From Apteryx mantelli (Eukaryota; Chordata; Aves; Apterygiformes; Apterygidae): a stretch of DNA of 64,000 nt. The DNA lies in assembly GCF_036417845.1 (NCBI RefSeq), contig NC_089982.1:48819684-48883683 (forward strand). Direction: 5' to 3'. The notes below the pieces were generated by a model. It was not told where the DNA came from and did not search any database. It saw only the letters and a list, made by a program, of their open reading frames with translations. The position numbers were made by a program, and so were the translations under genes. Of this stretch, positions 37,045 through 50,139 are shown in pieces; within the stretch, counting starts at the first letter, position 1; each line of letters starts with the position of its first letter.

Positions 37045-37087
37045 ACACGCACATGCGTGCATGCACACACATGCACATACACACACG
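37045..37087. repeat. CA-rich imperfect microsatellite
   Basis: CACGCACATGCGTGCATGCA is followed by CACACATGCACATACACACAC. It is an alternating purine-pyrimidine tract over about 43 bases, mutated from a (CA)n repeat. Such tracts can favour Z-DNA. Confidence 0.85.
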
Positions 37088-38394
37088 CTGAGTTAACTGA
37101 GACCTGCCCCAGTTACCTGCCAGTGAGGTGGCACAGTTGAACCTGGGGAAATGGAACACCTTCTCTGACTGGTCTCAGATGCATCTGTTTTTGTCTTTTG
37201 TGAACTTTTCTTCAAGTAGAAGACTTTCAGTAATCTGATGAATATTCCTGTACCTCTTTATTTAAGGAGCTTGACCCAGTAACTGTTCAGAAACAATAGA
37301 AAATAACAGACACATAGTTTGGTAAGAACAAGCACAGGCACCAAGGTAAGAGTAACTAACTGCACAAATACAAGATGGGGAATGACCTCTAGCCCTTCAG
37401 GAAAGAATATGGTGAAAGCATGTTCACCATGCCATACTGTTATAAGCATAGCTGCTTCTGGACTTCTTGCTTCCTTACACAACTGTTTGTACTCCCTTGA
37501 TATCAATAGTAGCAGAGCTCAAGAAGTGTTAAAAGGACCTGGCAGAGATCCTTTGGTAAATCTCAAACATTTTATGAGTTGAGGCATGATGTCTACCTAC
37601 CCTTTTACAGAGTTGATAATCTGTGGCAGAGGCACAAGGGTCAGACTTGAAGGCAGAATATCTGAAACTGCTAAAACTAGATCAAGTAGAGCTCTTTTTT
37701 CTAAAGATCTTTGGGAGCCAAGTGTGTAAGCAGACAGCTATTTAAAGAGAGATTGAACAAGCGTTTGTCAGTACTGGTTTAGGTCTGAAGCAAGGTCCAA
37801 CTCAGCTGTTTCCTGTAAGAAATGCTATGATGTGAACAAACACTCTTAAGGTCTTATTCCTATTACCTTTTTAAGTCATCTTTTGTAGAATTCTGTCAAA
37901 GATATTAATAGGAACCAGAAGAAGAAATAGCAGCTTTTTCTCCTGTTTCATGACTCTTATTTGGCCTTTCAGCAGAATTAACTCTGTTGTTAAAATGGAG
38001 ACGACTATTTGTTTTACAAATTTTGTCTTATTGTTCTCCATACTGATTGAAAACCTAGTTACACTGTTTTGGAAAGCTCTACCAATTCCCTCTGTGATCA
38101 TTATGTTTCTCCTCTCAGACCACCAGATGGCTGTTTAGGTATAACAATAACAGCTGTTCAATTCTACTTGCCAGCCATGAGATCGAAGAACTCTGGAGTC
38201 ACTTGGGTACTACAGGCATAAATGAGGGCAAAATTTAAACTTTTATCTTCTATAATATGATAATTACATCTTGAGGGGAAAATAGTGCAGACTTTGCAAT
38301 AAATTATTGGTCAACATAATCTTCTATTTCTAATGATGTGGTTTGCATTATTTTCTGTATATGTTTGTACTTATTCTGTATTGTTATTTCCTAG

Positions 38395-38511
38395 GTGTAT
38401 CTCTGGAAGGACAGAAAATTAAACAAAAGAACAGAATACACTCTGGATTTTCTTCCTATGTACGGTCTACACTGATTGAGGTGTTGAAGCCACTCATAGG
38501 ACCAGCTTACT
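38395..38511 (+). other. Weak candidate internal exon
   Basis: A strong acceptor (TTCTGTATTGTTATTTCCTAG) is followed by 117 bases open in one frame to a good donor (TTACT, then GTAAGTAGG). The frame enters with two bases of a split codon and leaves with one. The peptide includes SLEGQKIKQKNRIHSGFSS and VRSTLIEVLKPLIGPAY; I do not recognise it. It lies about 2.7 kb downstream of the CpG island on the same strand. Direct joining to the candidate first exon gives no start codon in the right frame, because an in-frame TAA lies at about 35686. It would therefore be untranslated, or another exon lies between. Chance remains a real possibility. Confidence 0.25.
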
Positions 38512-41500
38512 GTAAGTAGGCTCCAATAGAATGAAACACACTTTATAAAATGTTGTTGAGTTCCTGGGTAATTCAGTACTCTACGGGGGAAGCACTCCCA
38601 TGTATTTATGTGCACACAAAATATTAAGAGTACAATGAGGAGGTTTAAAACATTTCCTTACTGATGTTCCCCAAAGTCTTTTCTGAATTTAAGTTTGAGA
38701 AGGGAAAACTGAGATTCACAGACACTGTTGGCCATGTTCCAGAAGTAACCCTCTATACGAGAGGCTGAATCCTAAGCATCTGGTCCTGTGATATTTAAAT
38801 GTAATCCCTTCTGAATGAACACACAGTGGTCTGAGAAGAGATGTATCTTAAAGTCATAAGGCAAGAAAAGGAAGAAGTAGAATTAAAAAATGAAGGAGTT
38901 ATAAAGGGAGTGATGTTTACTTTGTTCCTATCACCCTTTCCCTGTGTCAGGAGGACTAACAACCAGTCATAATCTCTTCCACTGTCTTCCAGTTTTAAAA
39001 TTATTATTAGATAGCACAGCTTCAAGGCATTGACACTAACAGACACAGCAATAGTTATTGTCCATGGTTATTCTTAGTTATGTACCTGTCAGTTATAGCA
39101 AGGGACACAGAAAGATTAATTCTGAGATGGTCAGAATGACAGTCAGAGAGAATCTGTTGTGACTGGTAAAGTGACTGGTGAATAAAGATTTTTAAAACTG
39201 AATTTTATCAGAGTGATACAAGCTAAGATATAAACTTATTTTCTGTTAAAGGAATGAATGGATGATTTGATATATTTTGAATTTACAAGTATCCAGCTAT
39301 ACAAATGTGTGTCTTTGGCTGTCTTCAGTTATTTGTAATAGGTATTTGAATTGGCACACTAGTTTTCTGGATTCATAGTTAGGAATTTAACACACAAAAA
39401 CCTACTACCATAGATGCTTTGTGATTTATTAACTGAAAAAAATCAAATGTAAGAAAATCTTGTATTGGTTTATTTGACGGACTCTCATGTTTGTATGGTT
39501 GAAATGCGTACACATGCAAATTCCTATGGATAATAAAAATAGTGTCTTAATAAGGGCATAATATACCTATATTCTTTAAAAGCTTAACTTCTTGAAATCA
39601 CTGAAATTCAGATGTGGACGTTAACTGGAATAGTCAGTGCAAAGTAACTGAAATATGGATCTAACAACAGAAATGAGAATTTTTGTTGTATTGGGCATTT
39701 GACAGTCTGTCAGGGTCAAATAGATCAGTATAATTTTGGCACTTTATTTTCTATCATCTCATAATATTTCTGCATCTATTGAAAATTTTTCATGGCTCTT
39801 GAATATGCAGTAGTACTATAAGTTACTTTTGATGACTTTTTGCTTAAAGTTGACTTTTTGGAGGGATCTAGGGACTGCAGCTTGCCATCTGTTACTTAAT
39901 TCTCTATACATTTCTGCTGCATTGAATGGATAATACAGGCTTTTTAGCCTGGCTTTATTATTTGGAAATAGAAGGCAAGGCTTATGTAATCAAGTAGTGA
40001 AAGGACATACTGGTGCTCATCTGTGTACGTCTGCACTTATTACTTTTGAACCTGGGGAAGGGTGGGGGTATTTTGAAAGAGGGGGAAAGGTCTCAATCCT
40101 AAATTCCTATAAGTTTTATGTCTTGTGGCTGAGCAGAGAAGAGGTACAGTCACATACTGACTGAATGTCTTTAGTGTAAGGTCAAACTATATTGGTCAGT
40201 GGAGAATACACAGGGGAGTAAAATATTACAATTGTCTCTATTATGGGAAAAATTTCAGACAGATCTTAATACCTTAGTAGGCACTAACTACATTGCATTG
40301 TACAAGCGTTCAACTACATTTTAAATCTGTCAGAAACAAGGTATCACCTGTTTTCTCATGCTTAGTGAAAGTTCTTGCTTCTAATGGCTAGTTTCAGCAT
40401 TCTGATGAAAGAGCACGTTTTTTCAAAGTTTTTCAGCTTGGGTAGTGAAAAACAGATGCTCCTAGTTGTATGCCTATATTCTTTGTAACCATGTGGAGAT
40501 GTAGGAGGAAAAACTGAGCGCTGAGTTCAGTTAGGTGAATGAACTCTACCTTTCAGTCGTTGTTTTAGGCATATTTGTGATGCTTCAATATGTGGTGGTT
40601 TTCAATAGCAAAACTCTTTTTCAGTGGTAAACATTTGTGTGTATGAAATAATTGAGGTTCATACAATAAAGCATAGTTCAATTTACTTAAACATGTAAAT
40701 AGGCTCTTTTACGAGTCCCTGCTTGTGACTGGAACACAGTATTCCACATGATAAGTTAGGAAGCTTACAGTAATTGACATATAATAATATTGAAACAGAT
40801 TGTCCAATACATTTATTTCTTTCACAAAAAGTGATCGATTTTAATTGTCAAATTCTGTTTTGTTTTCTCGTTGAACTGAAAGTATACTTCTTAAAAAGGC
40901 AGTGACACTAAAGTTTGGCATATTAAAATTTAATCATTTGTTTTGTCAAAGAAACAAATCATGAGATTAACTCAAGAATCATTGTTAAATTTAAAGCGCA
41001 GGGTAGTGGGAACAGAAAATGCTTTATGATGAGTTTTTGTCAATCTGTATAATTTTTCAGTTAAGCAGTCATAAATCAAGGAATATTGTATTTTTTGAGG
41101 CTCATTAAAGAGACATTATACATTAGAATAGTGAGGCAGTCAGCATAATGAAATGATGAATGCCTATAACTATCTGTATGTAAATGATGTGAGACAGATT
41201 TGCTGGTGCTGCAGAGGAGAATAACAATCTATTTGACAGTTCCCTGTAGGTGCTACTTCTGGATACAAGTGACAGATGTTAAATGTAAACCTCTTCAACA
41301 GCAAGCACTTATTAGCACTCAGTGGGGAAAAAATGGCAATATAGAATAAGACAAATAGCAGGTAATGCCATTTAAATAACTTTGTTCTTACAAAGCTTTA
41401 TTGCCAATGTGTTAAAGTCTGGGGAGGCTGGTTTTCTTGTTTGTTTGTTTTCACTGTAAAGATCAGGTATATAAGGGAAACTTCTGGAATTTAGAAAATT

Positions 41501-43740
41501 GTCATTTCAAACAAACATGAAAAATCACTCAATATTATGGGAACTCTTGATGGAAAATATAAAACTTCCATCAACAAACACCTTTTTTAGTAAATATTTA
41601 TCAAATCCTTGGTATCTGTGATAAAAACCAGCACTGTGTTTGCTTGCTGCCATTATTTGATTGACTAAATTAATTTCAATTGTTGTTTCTATTCTTTCTT
41701 TTTTCATGTGATAGAATGGATGACTGTGGGGTGTTCTTTTTGTTTGGTTGGTTTTTTTAGATTTTTATGGTAAAAGGACAGAAGCAGTTAATGAAACCAA
41801 GCAAGCAATAGCAAATAATTTTTAGGACATCTTACGGTTTTATTTCTAGGTCATTTGTTTCAGGCCTAACCTGAGATGCTACTCCTATAAGTATAAAATA
41901 TTAATCTGGGTGAAATTCACATTTCAATAGTAATCCAACTTTTCAACAGAGATCAGCATTAAAGTAGTTCAGGAAATACTTGATTTATCTCTCATACTAC
42001 TTTGTAATATATTAGGTTAGAGATTTATATTTCTTTAAAGTATGAAGTCTAGGCACATGCATTGATTTTTCAAATTGTCAAAGCTTACTCTAAAGGTTTT
42101 ATTTTTTTGGTCTGTGTAATAGCCTGTCCTCACAAAAAAATTTTTCTATCTGCCAGCTAAACTACTGCTTGAAAGGGTAGAAATCAAACCAACACTAAAA
42201 GCAATGTGATGATAAATGTCTACATGTTTAGCCTCCATACTGCCTTGTGTCTTTTAGTATTATGAAATCTTTGACACTATTCGTGCTTTCTCTGTGTTAT
42301 CTTTTGTCAATTGCTAAAGCTACCTTGTGTTGTTTGCACTAAATCTCTTAGGAACTTTGTGTTTCACTGCACCATTGCAGATTAGTAATCCCTTTTCACG
42401 GTGTTTAATTATCAGCCACATATGCACCATGTATGACTTACTGGATGTACTTATTGTTCCCCTGGCTATGGTGCTTGCTAATTTGTTTCTTTGTTGCGTT
42501 GCCTTGAATAGGGAATATCCATCTTCTATTCCCTGGATTCTTAGAAGAATAGCTAAAGTTCATTCCTATATACTTTTTGCCATGAGTTCTCACGTTGCAA
42601 TTCAGATGTACCAGCAGTTTAGCAACCTAATTTATCAAGATGTCTTCCTCGCATAGATCCTGATCTATATCCATGTAGAACAGCCTCAAGTTCAAAAACG
42701 TAAAATGTAAATATCATGCCAGTGGGAAAAGGAGAATAAAGATAGATTTTTGAAAGAACTTGAGCAGTAATCTGTGACTTTACCAGCCTTCTCACATAGC
42801 CAGACTTTGTTTGGATGTAATACAGAGTTCATAAGTCCAGGAAATGTAGTTTGGTCCTATTAGCCTAACCTCCTTAAATGGATACAGTGTTTAAACCTAT
42901 TGCTGAATTTTGTCTCCTCCTCTCTCTGAGATAATGGAGTTGCAAGCAAGAGGTGGTCAGTCACAGCAGACCTTATACCCCAAAATGGAAGAACAAAACC
43001 AACCTTTTTCTTTCAGCCACTTAGAGCTTCTGTGATGCCAAGCATAACATAACTAAGGTCACAGAGATCAGAGATGACTGCATCTGAAATTGAATTCTGT
43101 CCCTCCCTCTGAGATTGGTCCCATATGGTTCCATGTGATGTTGTGAAAATTACTAAAAATCAGCCTTTTACCAGTGTTCCATAGTTGCATGACTAAATAT
43201 CATAATACATACAAAGTACAGAATCAAAAATGAGGATTTGCTTCAGTCTTATTCCAGGGTTTTTTAATATATGTTTATAAAGTACAGACAGTAATATAAG
43301 ACAGCCATATACAGAAAATTTTAAGTGTAATAAATTGCATTCAGAATGTGGATTTAATAGTGTGTAGTTAGTAGGCATCAAGCCACACCTCATACAAGAA
43401 AGATGCAACAAAATATCTAATATGTAATTTTTCAGTGAACCCTGTCTGAGCAGAAACTAAGTAATGTGAGAATCTTGGGTGGACAAGTATGTGTATTCAT
43501 TATGATCACAATCTGTAGGGAGGAAGTAAAGGAGCTCAGAGATTTTCTAGTTTTTAAACATTTGACATTACAGCTGTAACGTGATTTTCATATTATTGGG
43601 AGCTTTTTCCAGAGAGGATATACATATGGTATTTGTGTTTTAAATACATCTGAGTAAAACACATTTTATTTCTATTTTAAAAGACTTAATTTATTTGATG
43701 AATCAATGGTTGTAAGTTATTCATTCAACTCTAAGTAAAC

Positions 43741-43880
43741 ACTATGTATACATATATAAATATAGACTATATATACTGTATACATATATAGTCTCTAAAT
43801 ACACACTAAGTGTATACAATATGCACATATCTATAAATCCTGTCTAAATATACACTATATAAATAAACAATATGTCTTTA
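43741..43880. repeat. AT-rich palindromic tract
   Basis: A stretch of TATACATATATA-type sequence includes a perfect 10-bp inverted repeat, GACTATATAT (43765-43774) and ATATATAGTC (43784-43793), with a nine-base loop. It is followed by looser repeats of AATACACACTA and AATATACACTATATA. It is low-complexity DNA prone to cruciforms. Confidence 0.8.
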
Positions 43881-44480
43881 TTTTTAGAAAAAAAAAACCC
43901 TAACCACAGGTAAATAATTTATGATATAATGTAATTGCTTCTGGGATGTTGAAAAAATCCCTTTGAAATGACTGACTGAACTTTTTTGGCTAATTGGAAA
44001 GCATACTGAAACATAAATGTTACATTGCCTCATTACCTGTGTTTAGCATAAATAATAAATTAAATACAATGACATCTCTCTAAACTGCTGAAAATTAATT
44101 CCTGCTGCAATATCTTCTTTTAAAATATTGCAACTCAAATTGCCAAGCAAAAATCTTATTAAAGAAATTTAAAATGAAAATGCCTATATATGGTAGTGTG
44201 AGAGTTTTATTGCACTGTCATTATTTAAAATCAGCTCCTCAGTTGTGCTAGAGTACTTGAGTAATTGTTAACTAAGCTTAACTTTACACAGATATCAGAT
44301 TTTACTTTTATATTTCTGTGTATATAAGTTAAAGCTCAACAGTGTTTTACAAATAGCTAGAATCCAATTTTAAGTCTAATGCCTTTGTCAGTTGTTAAAT
44401 TTATCTGAATTTATAACTTTATTAGTTGTAAAAAATGTTGAAATCTCTTGGATACTGTTTCTCTTTTATTTAAAGTAAAC

Positions 44481-44501
44481 CCACTGCAGAATGTGCAGTG
44501 G
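44481..44501. repeat. Short perfect inverted repeat
   Basis: CCACTGCA and TGCAGTGG pair exactly around GAATG, with no extension beyond eight pairs. No function is apparent. Confidence 0.75.
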
Positions 44502-47348
44502 TGCTCATCCAACAATTTCAGCTTTTTTAAGATCTAGATAACAGGTAAAGATGTTGAATGACAGTTGTATGAGCTGACTTCAGCTGTGTAAATGTGCCAG
44601 GAGAATGCAAAACTAAAATATAAATACAATATATAATAGTGTTTCATCATAGTCTCTTTTCAGTAGTCAAAGAGTTAAAGCAGTTGTAATTTGTAATTTA
44701 TTACACTGGCAATATTTTTTGCCAATAATATTTTGGATTAACTGAACTGTTACAATCAAAATGCTTGTAGGTTTAACAAATACAAAAATTAAAAATGTCT
44801 TACAAGCTAGTTCAAGGAGACTTGGCCTCTCTCCAGCTTTTGCAAGAAACATTTAGAATTTTGCTTGTATAAGGACATTCTGACTGAACCAAAAAGATCA
44901 TCTTCACAAGTGGTGTCAAAATAAAGAACAGCGGTGCTCATTTGGGCAAAAGGATGGGGGGTAGGAAGCATTTATCTAGGCAACCTTTTAAATGGATGCA
45001 TTGGATAACTTTTGTTTATATAATTATCTGTACTAAATATCACTAAAATCCAAAAATATGTATCCATGTATGGATCTGTGTATGCATATTATGTGTGTGG
45101 CTTTTTAAAATCTAATTTTTAGATCATGAAACTTGAAAATTTTTACATAGCAAAATATCCCAGTCATGCAATGGTGTCCAGCTGAAGGGGGCCTAAAGTT
45201 TACACATCAGTTTAGGAGAGAGCTCTGTTTGAACAGGAGGCTAAAATCTGTTCTTCAGTCCTTTCAACATGAAAGTCCAGCTTTACGATAACAGTGAAAG
45301 GAGACTCGTAAGGATTGGAATGAAGGTGATGCAGAGGTAGTGAATGCTTCACTCATGCTTTCAAAATTTGGAAACGCAGCAGCAGGAACCGCCATAAGTT
45401 GCTGCTCTCTTCCATTTGTCAGTTCTGTGCTTTGCCTTTTTAATAAGCAGACTACAATTTTAGAACTTCATTGCCAAATAAGCAATGAAAGTTAAGGCAA
45501 GACTAACAATATGGAAATGAGTAATAGTATTATCTTAAGACTTTAAGATTTCAAGAATATAGTGTATATTTAGTAGTCTCAAAACAGTCATTTGTTTTCC
45601 GTTTTGAGATATAGCAGAATTTTTACCATAGTGGCTTTTTGTGGGGAGAAAATAGAATGACAAAGAGAAGATTTATGACTGGTATTGAAAATACTGTGGA
45701 CTGAGCAATTGGATTGCAACATATTTAGGTTTCCTCTTCAGCCATTGTAAAATTTTGACATTCAAAATTGGGGCTGAAGGTGAAGGATTATGGAGAAGAC
45801 ACAAAGTAAAATTGTAACTAAATATGAGAATACAATAGCAAAGAATAAACAATGGAAAAATATGTCTTTGGACACTGTCGAAGAGGGTGAGATGAAGGGA
45901 TGCTTGAAAGAGAGAAAGATAATGAGAGAGAGAAAAATTTTTTTTGTCTTAATTTTAGACTGCCATAACCTGAGGCAAACTGTTTGACATTGCAAAGCAG
46001 AAGCAATTATCTATTTTACTGAAGTGATTTCCACCTGAAAGGGATGGAAATTAGAAAATGAAAGGATGAAAAAACTGGCTTGGGAATACTGTACTAGAGA
46101 GAATGTATTTAAAGTGTAGTAAATCCAGCTAAGATGCATCATTTGGTAGCAATTTTAAAAATACCATACATATTATTTTGCTAAAATATTTTCAAATATA
46201 ATTAAACATATAAATGTACGTATTTTATATGCTTTGTATATTTTTCATCCATCTGTATCTGTATCTGCACCAGCTTTTAATAGATGTGTATGTTTTATCA
46301 CTTATTATACCCACCATTGGTAAATGAGTTTCATTACCTATGTTTATTTTTCTGGAGAATTTTCTCTGCAAAAACTTTAATAATGTTTTTCTCTTCACAA
46401 TTGCAGTTTACCTTTATATTTGAGTGATAAACCTATAATAATCCCCTTGCAGCATAAGTAGTTGCTTAGTAGCCTACAATACCTCATACTTTCCCCTTTT
46501 ATCTGCTGCACCAGGCAAAGCCAGGATGAACAAATACATAATATTTTAGTTTTTGAAATGAATTAGAGAAGGGGACAAGAAGGAAAGTGGGAGGAAGGAA
46601 AGAAAATAAAAATAGCTTAGGTGAAAAGAAGGATGTGACTTTCATATTAATTTCCGAAATGAAAAAAGTTAGCTTTTTTGTAGTCTAATAAAGGTTATTC
46701 CACTTTACAACATGAAAGAGTTTGCCCAAATTCTTTTAAGAAAAGTAGCTTTAGATGCACAAGATTCTGCAGGGGATATTTTATCTGATTTCCCTTACAG
46801 ACACTTTCTATTTTAGTAGATTTATTTCTGTGTTAAATGACTGAGAAAAACAGACTCCACTTTTCTCTCCTTTCTGAGAGGATTTGATTCTACATTTTCC
46901 ACAAGGGTAACCACCAGGCTACATATTTTTCTGGGAAGGAAAGAGTAGTCTGTAAGTTTTCCTAAAAACCTACATTTCTCTACTGTATATAAATAACCTT
47001 TAACATTCTCTGGAGCAGAAACAAGAGTGACTGCCAAAAAATTAGTCTTTTCTGTGCACTTTTTTTCTGTACCAAGTAGTGCTTGGAGAATGAACAGTTG
47101 CAACAGCTGGGATTATGGAAGAGTCATCTCATGATATTTGGTATCTGAATTAGGCAGAGTCTGAATTTGAAAATGAATTTCTCACTGCTCCAGTAATTGT
47201 GTGAATTTTTTTGTTTTTGTTCTTTTTTCCCCTCCAATGACCCTTTTATAAACTTTTCTTGAATGCTGAGTCTTCTGCTTCTCCATATGTACATCAAAGT
47301 TCTTTTTGTTCAGCTAGAAAAACTCCAGAATGAATCTGCATGAAAAGG

Positions 47349-47375
47349 CAAAAAAACAAAAACAAAAACAAAAAC
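47349..47375. repeat. (CAAAAA)n microsatellite
   Basis: Four imperfect CAAAAA units, followed by a short C-rich run. Confidence 0.9.
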
Positions 47376-50043
47376 CCAACCCCCCAAACTCTACCAAAAG
47401 TGCCTTTGGTCTTTATGGGAAAAGGAAAAAAAGAAAACTTTTGAGGTATTGTATGGGCATTTTAATGGTAGTAGATATTTAATCATACTGAGTGTCTGTC
47501 TTTGAAATTGAAGACAAAAACCTGGCAATGGAAAAGTTCAGACATAACTGTCCTGGGATTATCAATGCTTTAAAATGGAAGCTTCATTTCTGGTTTTGCC
47601 TGGATTATGTCTTACTGGGAAGAGAAAAGATGATAGTTTCTTCATATCTCAAAGCATGTTGCCTTCTCAAGACCCTATGAAATATGGGGTGAAAAACAAA
47701 GTAAAAGAGAACAAAAACCCACATCCAGTGTCATGAGTAACGGGGAGGGGGGGAAAGATGGAAGGAATATAATTTCCTTTAACTCTCCTAGACTCCACCT
47801 TATCCTTTTAAGTTCTTGAAAAATATCACCTGTGTAGTGATGGCTTTCCAGGGATGACAATAATTCTAGATAAAATACTTTGCTGTCAGTGAAATTTTGT
47901 ATCAGATCACTGTGGTGCTGTATTTTGTTGCTGAGCTGATAACATTTAAATTTTTTAATAGACTGGTCAAACCTGATGACTAGGAACTCAGAGCAGAATA
48001 TTTCTAGCTGTGCATCATGCTGTGACAAAGGTTCCTTAATCTTCTTTTCAGGTTTCCTTACAGACAGACTCTAAGTGTTATTACCTTTTCCATTTTACAA
48101 CTTCATTCACAGAGCTTGTATTCTTAGACTTTTCTTGCCTTCCAAATATATTTTTTTTGATAGGAAAACTAGAAGAAAATAAAAATTGTTATTTCTTCCT
48201 TAAGGCCAAAGATATTCTGGATTTGATGGTTGCTAGAGGTATCTGTCAGAAATTGCTACTATGGACAGTCTGCTATGTCATGATTCTAATGAAGAATTCA
48301 GTATAATAAAAGTCTATGACAACTTGATGACATCTGTCGCCTGGGTTCCGGTAAAGACTTTATACCATTAAAAAGCTGAAGAGGAGGGAGGGAAAGGCAA
48401 TCAATATGGCCAACATATTTTCTTAACCCATTTTAAGATGGAACTTATTTTCAGTTGAGTTGGAAAATATTGTGTGTTTGAATCTGCTCATGCAGAAAAA
48501 AACATTTTGCCCAAATTATTTTGTTTCCCATTTGTGAATACTACATGCCATCTGACTCATTGAACAAACCATGTATGCTTCCATCTTTCACTCACAACAA
48601 ATACCGGTGTATTTAATTTCCTATATAGGAGCAGTAGGCTCTTAAACAGGCATCCAGAAACAGTTTAAATTACCTCTAAAAAGCAAAGTAGCTGTTTATC
48701 TATTGTCAGGAGTGGAATATTTCAACTCCCTACAAATAGTTTTGAGAAGAGAGTGAACAAATAAAAAGGGGGACCAAGGACAGAAATTCAAACTCAGTAC
48801 TGACCAACCTTCAATGCTACTGGAAAGCTTATGTTACTCGTTAAGCTATGGAGTTCTGTTAGTAGTACTAATATAGAATTTATTATATATGTTGAAAGAG
48901 ATGTTTGGAGGTCTTATTTGAAACAAGAAAATTATAAAAAGCATGCATACACAAATCCATGAATCATCATACATGTCACCTGAATAGAGTAAAAGAGGCA
49001 AGATCATAATAAAGGATAACATGAAGTTTTCAGAATAAACATGTATACAGAAGTTTTCAAGATGATGAATTTTTATGGATGTTAAGACCAAAAAAGCTGT
49101 ATTTTTTTAATATACTGTAAATTTAACACTCATAGACATGAGTTTCATACTATATATGTGCATATGTGTGTGTCTGTCTAGATTTAAAACTGACTCCTCC
49201 TTGTTAAGACTTTTTTTATGGATAGGAAATAACATTACTGTGCAAGAAAACACGGAGGTAGGCAATATTACTACTGCTAACAACAGATAAAACCAGAGAT
49301 AATTTAATCCTACAAGCTTCTTTATTTGTTTCTATTTCTTGAAAATGAAGTTCAAAATTTTGGTAGTTATTTTTCCTATTTTTCTTCCTAAAATTAAATT
49401 TGCTTTTAAACAAGCAAAAGTTTAAATAAAATATTTAAACTTTTAACTCTAAATTTTTCAAATAAGTATTTTATTACTAAGAATAAGCTTCCAGAAATTT
49501 TGGGAGAGAGGGACTGAATGAATCTGTTTGGTTAAATCAACACAAATTTATAAAATATAGCAAATTGATATTTCTTATCTATTTTTCTTTGTCATTCCCT
49601 AACACAAACATTGATGACCCACTGGAGTGCAACCTACTATGAGATACAACATGTCAGGATTAGACCATGGAGTCTGCTCTTTGAAAAGAATTAGAAGTAT
49701 GAAATTCAGCTCAAGAATTAGGGTTAGAAATTTAAAGGAATTTTAATGTCTTGTGTAGACCAAGAAGTTTGTCCTTGTCAAGCACTTCCAGGTCTGAAAC
49801 CTGGCACCTATAATGAAAAATGTTGATTTTCCGTACTTTTGCAAGCAACATACATTAAAATATTTATGTTGGGGATATTATTCATTATAGAGATGATGCT
49901 GGTTAGTTGGGTAGAACAATAAGAGTAGTTAAATATACTTGTACTCTGCACTCAAAACAATCTTAACTACTTCCATTTCATTACTAATAATCCACATATT
50001 TCTCATTTCAAAATTAGAATCATGATGATTGTTTTGAACCTGT

Positions 50044-50139
50044 ATGATGATGATACTGCAGTTGGGATCAGCTACCACTTCAGTGCAGGAAAGGTTGTTA
50101 TCAACTTGGAATTGATAGTCTTTCTGAATCATCATCATC
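50044..50139. repeat. ATG and ATC triplet runs in inverted order
   Basis: ATGATGATGAT at 50044-50054 and ATCATCATCATC at 50128-50139 are reverse complements separated by about 70 bases. These are probably two chance triplet runs. A stem of about 11 pairs is possible. Confidence 0.5.

Noticed and set aside
42327..42656. 109-codon plus-strand open frame with hydrophobic stretches
   Set aside because: The hydrophobic character comes from T-rich DNA. There is no known family, no clear promoter or splice structure, and this length is expected by chance in AT-rich DNA of this size.
44481..44501. CCACTGCA/TGCAGTGG hairpin as microRNA precursor
   Set aside because: The stem is only eight pairs and does not extend; microRNA precursors need about 25-30 pairs.
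46822..47103. 93-codon minus-strand open frame
   Set aside because: No family resemblance and no good splice signals; a handful of chance frames of this length are expected in the window.
47675..48028. 117-codon minus-strand open frame
   Set aside because: It begins with TTG rather than ATG and has only a weak acceptor and donor (CAG, then GTGATA). No family is recognised and it fits chance expectation.
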